Shown here piece by piece: positions 30,929-34,886 of a stretch of DNA of 34,886 nucleotides (position 1 is the stretch's first letter; every line of letters begins with the position of its first letter). The translations under genes and the position numbers were made by a program. The stretch is taken from contig NZ_AUIV01000030.1 in the NCBI RefSeq assembly GCF_000423885.1, positions 1-34,886 on the forward strand, in the 5' to 3' direction. A model generated the notes under the pieces. It did not search any database and was not told the origin of the DNA. It was given only the letters and a program-made list of their open reading frames with translations. This DNA comes from Thermomonas fusca DSM 15424. Lineage in GTDB: Bacteria > Pseudomonadota > Gammaproteobacteria > Xanthomonadales > Xanthomonadaceae.

Positions 30929-31625
30929 GCAGCGCCCGCGGCGGCAGCGACCAGTCGATCGGGGTCTTTCCGCAGCGGGCCAGGTACTGGTTGGCGGCGG
31001 AGAAATGCCCGCAGCCGAGGAAGCCGCGGTGCGCCGACAGTGGCGAGGGGTGCGGCGCCTTCAGCACTCGGTGGCGGCGGCCGTCGATTACCGCGCCCTT
31101 TTTCTGCGCGTAGCTGCCCCAGAGCAGGAACACCAGACCTTCGCGCTCGCGGTTGAGCACGTCCACCACGTGGTCGGTGAAGCCTTCCCAGCCGCGGCCC
31201 TGGTGGCTGCCGGGCTTGCCGTCCTCCACCGTCAGCACGCTGTTGAGCAGCAGCACGCCGCGCTGCGCCCAAGGCAGCAGGCAGCCGTGATCGGGGCGGA
31301 GGAAGCCGGTATCGCGCTCCAGCTCCTTGTAGATGTTCAGCAGCGACGGCGGCACCGGCACGCCGGGTGGCACCGAGAAGCACAACCCGTGCGCCTGGCC
31401 AGCGCCGTGATAGGGGTCCTGGCCGAGGATGACCACCTTCACCGTGTCGAACGGGGTGGCGTCGAAGGCCGCGAAGATGTCCCGGCCGGGCGGGTAGATG
31501 CGCGCGCCGGCGGCCTTGCGCTGGCGCAGGAAGGCAGACAGCGCGCGCATGTCCTCGCGCGCGAACCACTCGCCCACGCGCGCCTTCCAGCTCGGTTCCA
31601 GTTGCAGCGCGGCGGCGGGTTCCAT
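30915..31625 (-). CDS. ung: Uracil-DNA glycosylase, family 1
   Basis: A 236-residue base-excision repair enzyme that removes uracil from DNA. The water-activating motif GQDPYHGAGQAHGLCFS has the catalytic Asp at residue 70, and the HPSPLSAHRGF motif carries the second catalytic residue, His. VLLLNSVLTVEDGKPGSH is also typical. ATG at 31625 was taken because the protein then has the usual family length; the frame extends upstream without support. It lies 5 bases after the small membrane protein gene, in an operon begun by ubiE. Confidence 0.95.
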   Translation of the reverse strand: MEPAAALQLEPSWKARVGEWFAREDMRALSAFLRQRKAAGARIYPPGRDIFAAFDATPFDTVKVVILGQDPYHGAGQAHGLCFSVPPGVPVPPSLLNIYKELERDTGFLRPDHGCLLPWAQRGVLLLNSVLTVEDGKPGSHQGRGWEGFTDHVVDVLNREREGLVFLLWGSYAQKKGAVIDGRRHRVLKAPHPSPLSAHRGFLGCGHFSAANQYLARCGKTPIDWSLPPRALLTTA

Positions 31626-31630
31626 CGCGC

Positions 31631-31819
31631 TCAGATCACGCCGCGCTTCTTCTCGAACAGCAGGTAGGCCACGCCCAGCAGCGCGCCGATCCCCAGCGAG
31701 CCCGGCCAACCCAGCGTGCTCAGCCACTTCACCAGCCCGGCCAGCAGCAGGCCCAGCAGCACGAACTGCGAATAGCGCCAGGGGCTGTCGCGGAAATTCT
31801 TCAGCTCCGGGCCGGCCAT
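31631..31819 (-). CDS. Small membrane protein of unknown function
   Basis: A 62-residue protein with two hydrophobic segments (about 18-34 and 39-54) joined by a short Gly/Pro turn, a charged N-terminus (ELKNFRDSPWRYSQF) and a basic C-terminus (FEKKRG). I do not recognise a family. Its tight fit between ubiE (4 bases) and ung (5 bases), with a clean start and stop and a membrane-hairpin pattern, supports it as a real gene. With UbiE as neighbour a role at the inner membrane is possible, but that is only context. Confidence 0.75.
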   Translation of the reverse strand: MAGPELKNFRDSPWRYSQFVLLGLLLAGLVKWLSTLGWPGSLGIGALLGVAYLLFEKKRGVI

Positions 31820-31823
31820 CGGC

Positions 31824-32585
31824 TCAGACCTTGTAGCCGGTGTGGATGGCGACGATGCCGGCGCTCATGTTGCGGTAGCTGCAGTGGGCAAGCCCGGCCG
31901 CTTCCATCATCGCCTTGAGCTCGCGCTGCGGCGGATGCTTGCGGATCGACTCGGCCAGGTACTGGTAGCTCTCGGCGTCGCCGGCGAACAGGCTACCCAG
32001 CTTGGGCAGCACCTTGAACGAATGGAAGTCGTAGATCGGCCTGAACCATTCGGCCTGCACTTCGGAAAATTCCAGCACCCGCGCCTGCCCGCCCGGGCGC
32101 AGCACGCGCGCGATCTCGCGCAGCGCGGCGTCCTTGTCGGTGACGTTGCGCAGGCCGAACGCCATCGTCACCAGGTCGAAGCTGGCGTCGGGGAAGGGCA
32201 GGCATTCGGCGTTGCACTGCACGTACTCGAAGCCGCGCACATTGCCGCGGTCGGTCATGCGGTCGCGGCCGACCCGCAGCATGTCGCCGTTGATGTCGCC
32301 CAGCACCAGTTCGCCGGACTCGCCGACACGATCCTTCAGCAGCGCGGCGATGTCGCCGGTGCCGCCGGCCAGATCCAGCACGCGGTCGCCCTTGCGCACC
32401 TGGGTGGTGGCGACGAAGAAGCGCTTCCACAGCCGGTGGATGCCCAGGCTCATGGCATCGTTCATCAGGTCGTACTTGCCCGCCACCGAGGTGAACACCT
32501 CGGCGACCAGCTTCTGCTTCTGGGCCACCGGCACGTCGCGAAAACCGAAGTGGGTGGTGCCGGGTTTGTCCTGGGCTGTATCCAT
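31824..32585 (-). CDS. ubiE: Ubiquinone/menaquinone C-methyltransferase UbiE
   Basis: A 253-residue SAM-dependent methyltransferase acting on the ring carbon of the quinone precursor. The N-terminal HFGFRDVPVAQKQKLVAEVF and VAGKYDLMNDAMSLGIHRLWK segments are signature sequences, VLDLAGGTGDIA is the SAM-binding motif, and FGLRNVTDKDAALREIARVL and PGGQARVLEFS follow. E. coli UbiE has 251 residues. First gene of a leftward operon with the small membrane protein and ung. No Shine-Dalgarno sequence precedes the ATG, but a GATAAT -10 box ends 7 bases upstream. Confidence 0.97.
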   Translation of the reverse strand: MDTAQDKPGTTHFGFRDVPVAQKQKLVAEVFTSVAGKYDLMNDAMSLGIHRLWKRFFVATTQVRKGDRVLDLAGGTGDIAALLKDRVGESGELVLGDINGDMLRVGRDRMTDRGNVRGFEYVQCNAECLPFPDASFDLVTMAFGLRNVTDKDAALREIARVLRPGGQARVLEFSEVQAEWFRPIYDFHSFKVLPKLGSLFAGDAESYQYLAESIRKHPPQRELKAMMEAAGLAHCSYRNMSAGIVAIHTGYKV

Positions 32586-32592
32586 GCCGTGG

Positions 32593-32598
32593 ATTATC
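32593..32598 (-). promoter_or_regulatory. -10 element GATAAT of ubiE, leaderless arrangement
   Basis: GATAAT on the minus strand matches the consensus in five of six positions and leaves 7 bases to the ubiE ATG, placing the transcript start at or next to the start codon. Confidence 0.5.
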
Positions 32599-32675
32599 GC
32601 ACCATGGATTGACCCCGATCATGCCCCCCGGCCGCCGCCCGGCGAGAATGGGGGTGACAACCGCCGGAGCCCGCC

Positions 32676-34352
32676 ATGCAATCGCCTGATTCGCACCTGC
32701 CGCCGCTGATTGCCGATGACCGCGCACTGGAGGCCCACATGGCCGACGTGCACGGCAAGAACTTCGCGTCGCAACGCGAGGGTGGTGTCGAGCTGGCGGA
32801 CTGGCTGGCCAGCGGCGACGACGCCGAGGAGCGCAGCTATCGCCACGCCCAGCAGCTGGGCCTGCCGCTGGTGCAGCTGCCCGAGGTGGCGGTGGCCCCG
32901 AAGGTGGCGGCGCTGCTGCGGCCAGAGCAGGCGCGCCAGCTACGGGTGGTGCCGCTGCGCCTGCACAACGGCCTGCTGGCCGCGGCGATGGAAGACCCCA
33001 CCAGCCAGCAGGCGCTGGCCGCGCTGGAGTTCGCCACCGCCCACCACGTGCTGCCGATGGTGGCCAGCGCGCGCGGCATCCGCGAGGCCATCGCCCACAG
33101 CTACGACCTGGCCGAAGACCGCGAAACCGTGCGCCAGCTCGGCCTCGATCCGCATGCGGTCGGCATCGAGAGCGAGGCCGAGGCCAACCGGCTGGCACGC
33201 GAGCAGCCGATCGTGCGGCTGGTGCACGGCCTGATTGCGGATGCGGTTGCCCGCCGCGCCTCCGACATCCACCTGCGTCCGGGCGAGCACGATACCGACG
33301 TGCTGTTCCGCATCGACGACGAGCTGGTGCCGGTGCGCAGCCTGATGCGCGCCCTGCACCCGGCCGCGATCAGCCGGGTCAAGGTGCTGGGCGCGATGAA
33401 CCTGGCCGAACACCGGCTGCCGCAGGACGGCCGCACCAGCTTCATCCTCGACAACGGCGGCAAGGTCGACCTGCGCATCTCGATCCTGCCGACGGTGAAC
33501 GGCGAGAGCGCGGTGGTGCGCCTGCTGGACCCGCGCGAGGGCCTGTGGAACCTCGACCAGCTGGGCCTGAGCGAGGCCGACAAGCTGCGCGTGGACGACG
33601 TGATGACGCGCAGCCACGGCATGTTCCTGACCACCGGGCCCACCGGCTGCGGCAAGTCCACCACCCTGTACGCGATGCTGCTGGAGATGCGCAAGCAGCG
33701 CATCAACATCCTCACCATCGAGGACCCGGTGGAGTTCCACATCGCCGAGATCCAGCAGATGCAGGTCAATCGCGCGGCCGGCTTCACCTTCGCAAGCGCG
33801 ATGCGAAACTTCCTGCGCCACGACCCCGACGTGATCATGGTGGGCGAGATCCGCGACCACGAAACCGCCGGCATCGCGGTGGAAAGCGCGCTCACCGGCC
33901 ACCTGATGCTCAGCACGCTGCATACCAACACCGCGGCGACCACCGTCACCCGGCTGCTGGACCTCGGCGTGGAGCCCTACCTGCTGCGCGCCAGCCTGCT
34001 GGCGGTGATGTCGCAGCGGCTGGTGCGGATCACCTGCCCGCATTGCCGCGAGGTGGAGCAGGTGCCCGCGCGCATCCGCGAGGCGCTGGGCGTGGGCGCT
34101 GACGAGGTCTTCCACGTAGGTCGCGGCTGCGCCCACTGCGAGGGGCTGGGTGTGCACGGCCGGCGCGCAGTCTACGAGCTGCTGGTGATGAGCCCCCGCC
34201 TGCGCGAGCTGGTGGTGCCGGGCGCGGAGGCCGACACGATCCACCGTGTCGCGGTGGAGGAAGGCATGGTGCCGATCACCCAGGCCGCGGTGGCGCTGGC
34301 GCGCAGCGGCCAGATCTCGCTCTCCGAGGCTTGGCGGGTGCGCGCGGACTGA
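32676..34352 (+). CDS. GspE/PilB-family secretion or pilus ATPase
   Basis: A 558-residue cytoplasmic hexameric ATPase. The N-terminal domain (about 60-160) resembles the MshEN/GspE N-domain. The core has SDIHLRPGE, Walker A GPTGCGKSTTLY (about 321-332), the Asp box TIEDPVEF, Walker B DPDVIMVGEIRD and the His box LMLSTLHTN. Two CxxC pairs (454-457 CPHC and 485-488 CAHC) form the zinc site of GspE and PilB. It stands alone, with no gsp, pil or inner-membrane platform genes near it, so I cannot say whether it powers type II secretion or a pilus. The ATG at 32676 has CGGAG upstream; it diverges from ubiE. Confidence 0.9.
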   Translation: MQSPDSHLPPLIADDRALEAHMADVHGKNFASQREGGVELADWLASGDDAEERSYRHAQQLGLPLVQLPEVAVAPKVAALLRPEQARQLRVVPLRLHNGLLAAAMEDPTSQQALAALEFATAHHVLPMVASARGIREAIAHSYDLAEDRETVRQLGLDPHAVGIESEAEANRLAREQPIVRLVHGLIADAVARRASDIHLRPGEHDTDVLFRIDDELVPVRSLMRALHPAAISRVKVLGAMNLAEHRLPQDGRTSFILDNGGKVDLRISILPTVNGESAVVRLLDPREGLWNLDQLGLSEADKLRVDDVMTRSHGMFLTTGPTGCGKSTTLYAMLLEMRKQRINILTIEDPVEFHIAEIQQMQVNRAAGFTFASAMRNFLRHDPDVIMVGEIRDHETAGIAVESALTGHLMLSTLHTNTAATTVTRLLDLGVEPYLLRASLLAVMSQRLVRITCPHCREVEQVPARIREALGVGADEVFHVGRGCAHCEGLGVHGRRAVYELLVMSPRLRELVVPGAEADTIHRVAVEEGMVPITQAAVALARSGQISLSEAWRVRAD

Positions 34353-34378
34353 GCGTGGCTGCATGCGACACTGCGCGC

Positions 34379-34570
34379 ATGCACATCGAGCACGTTTCCT
34401 TCCGCGGCACGCCCTGCCTGCGCATCGCCGCCGGCGGCGCCAGCGCGCTGATGTCCCTGCACGGCGCGCAGCTGCTGTCGTGGCTGCCCGCCGATGGCCG
34501 CGAGCGCCTGTTCCTGTCCGAACGCGCGGTATTCGATGGCAACACCGCGATCCGCGGCGGCATCCCGGTA
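34379..34570 (+). pseudogene. D-hexose-6-phosphate mutarotase (YeaD-like), interrupted by an ISL3 element
   Basis: About 64 N-terminal residues remain. The segments LMSLHGAQLLSWLP and FLSERAVFDGNTAIRGGIPV match the start of YeaD-like aldose-6-phosphate 1-epimerases, where the family continues into CFPQFG. Here that continuation is lost: after RGGIPV the sequence runs into the ISL3-type transposase end. The frame stays open through the IS, but the protein made would lack most of the fold. GACACT ends 6 bases before the ATG, another possible leaderless start. The rest of the gene may lie beyond the IS. Confidence 0.75.
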
Positions 34571-34886
34571 ATTTTTGGTTCATCTCCCAACTCCGGGGAA
34601 GGCGGCCCGGATCTTGAGGAAGAAGTAGTCGTCATCGCGGTAGCCGTAAGCGATGCGCTTGATGACCTTGATGCGGTTGTTGATGCCTTCGACGAGGCCG
34701 GTGTGCATCGGCCAGCGGACTCGGCTGAGGATGCCGCGCCAGTAGGGGCGCAGGCATTTGGCGAAGTGCATCAATGCCGGGATGCCGCTTTCCCGGGCGT
34801 GGCGCAGCCATTGCGTCCAGGCGCGCCTCCAGGCCCAGGCGGTGGGTGCCGACCAGAGTGCCTTGAGTTGTTCCTTCATCACGTAG
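34571..34886 (-). mobile_element. ISL3-family transposase, C-terminal part, cut by window edge
   Basis: The minus-strand frame (stop at 34580-34582) is open to the window end, about 101 residues. The segment GLVEGINNRIKVIKRIAYGYRD followed by YFFLKIRAAFP is the C-terminal signature of DDE transposases of the ISL3 family. The IS end lies next to GGTAATTTTTGG near 34568-34579; I infer the border from where mutarotase similarity stops and cannot confirm the inverted repeat or the 8-base target duplication without the other end. Confidence 0.88.

Overview
The window is GC-rich chromosomal DNA with short intergenic gaps. Gene content and protein sequences (DcaP-like porin, CrbS/CrbR acetate sensing, HD-GYP protein, stand-alone PilB/GspE ATPase, DUF3106 and DUF3667 proteins, ISXO2-type IS1595 transposase) point to a gammaproteobacterium of the Xanthomonadaceae/Lysobacteraceae (Lysobacter, Thermomonas, Luteimonas or Stenotrophomonas-like). 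The genus cannot be fixed from sequence reading alone. Both ends of the window lie inside insertion sequences: an IS1595-family transposase end on the left and an ISL3-family transposase end on the right, the latter having cut a hexose-6-phosphate mutarotase gene.

Positions 600-11,450 form an acetate module. A leftward operon (DcaP-like porin, DUF485 protein, ActP) diverges from rightward acs-crbR. Converging on crbR is a leftward pair, an HD-GYP protein and the hybrid sensor kinase CrbS. Outer-membrane entry, inner-membrane symport, activation to acetyl-CoA and sensing of acetate are thus together, with a c-di-GMP phosphodiesterase attached to the sensor gene.

Positions 11,480-18,610 hold an SDR oxidoreductase, a small lipoprotein, the protease SppA, a MATE exporter, a DUF3667 membrane protein and a DUF3106 protein whose N-terminus resembles sigma region 4.

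Positions 18,610-19,400 are non-coding. They carry two perfect inverted DnaA-box pairs and two weaker boxes, laid out as two copies of one pattern about 360 bp apart, just upstream of priA. PriA itself contains an in-frame palindromic repeat of the REP type. Transaldolase, a type II NADH dehydrogenase and a TRIC-family channel follow, then leftward rpoH.

Positions 25,650-30,930 are a TPP-riboswitch-controlled thiamine operon, thiC-thiO-thiS-thiG-thiE-thiD, with overlapping or nearly touching genes. It converges on a leftward operon ubiE-small membrane protein-ung. A rightward PilB/GspE-like ATPase gene and the interrupted mutarotase gene end the window. Several genes without a Shine-Dalgarno sequence have a -10-like hexamer 6-7 nt before the start codon, suggesting leaderless transcripts.
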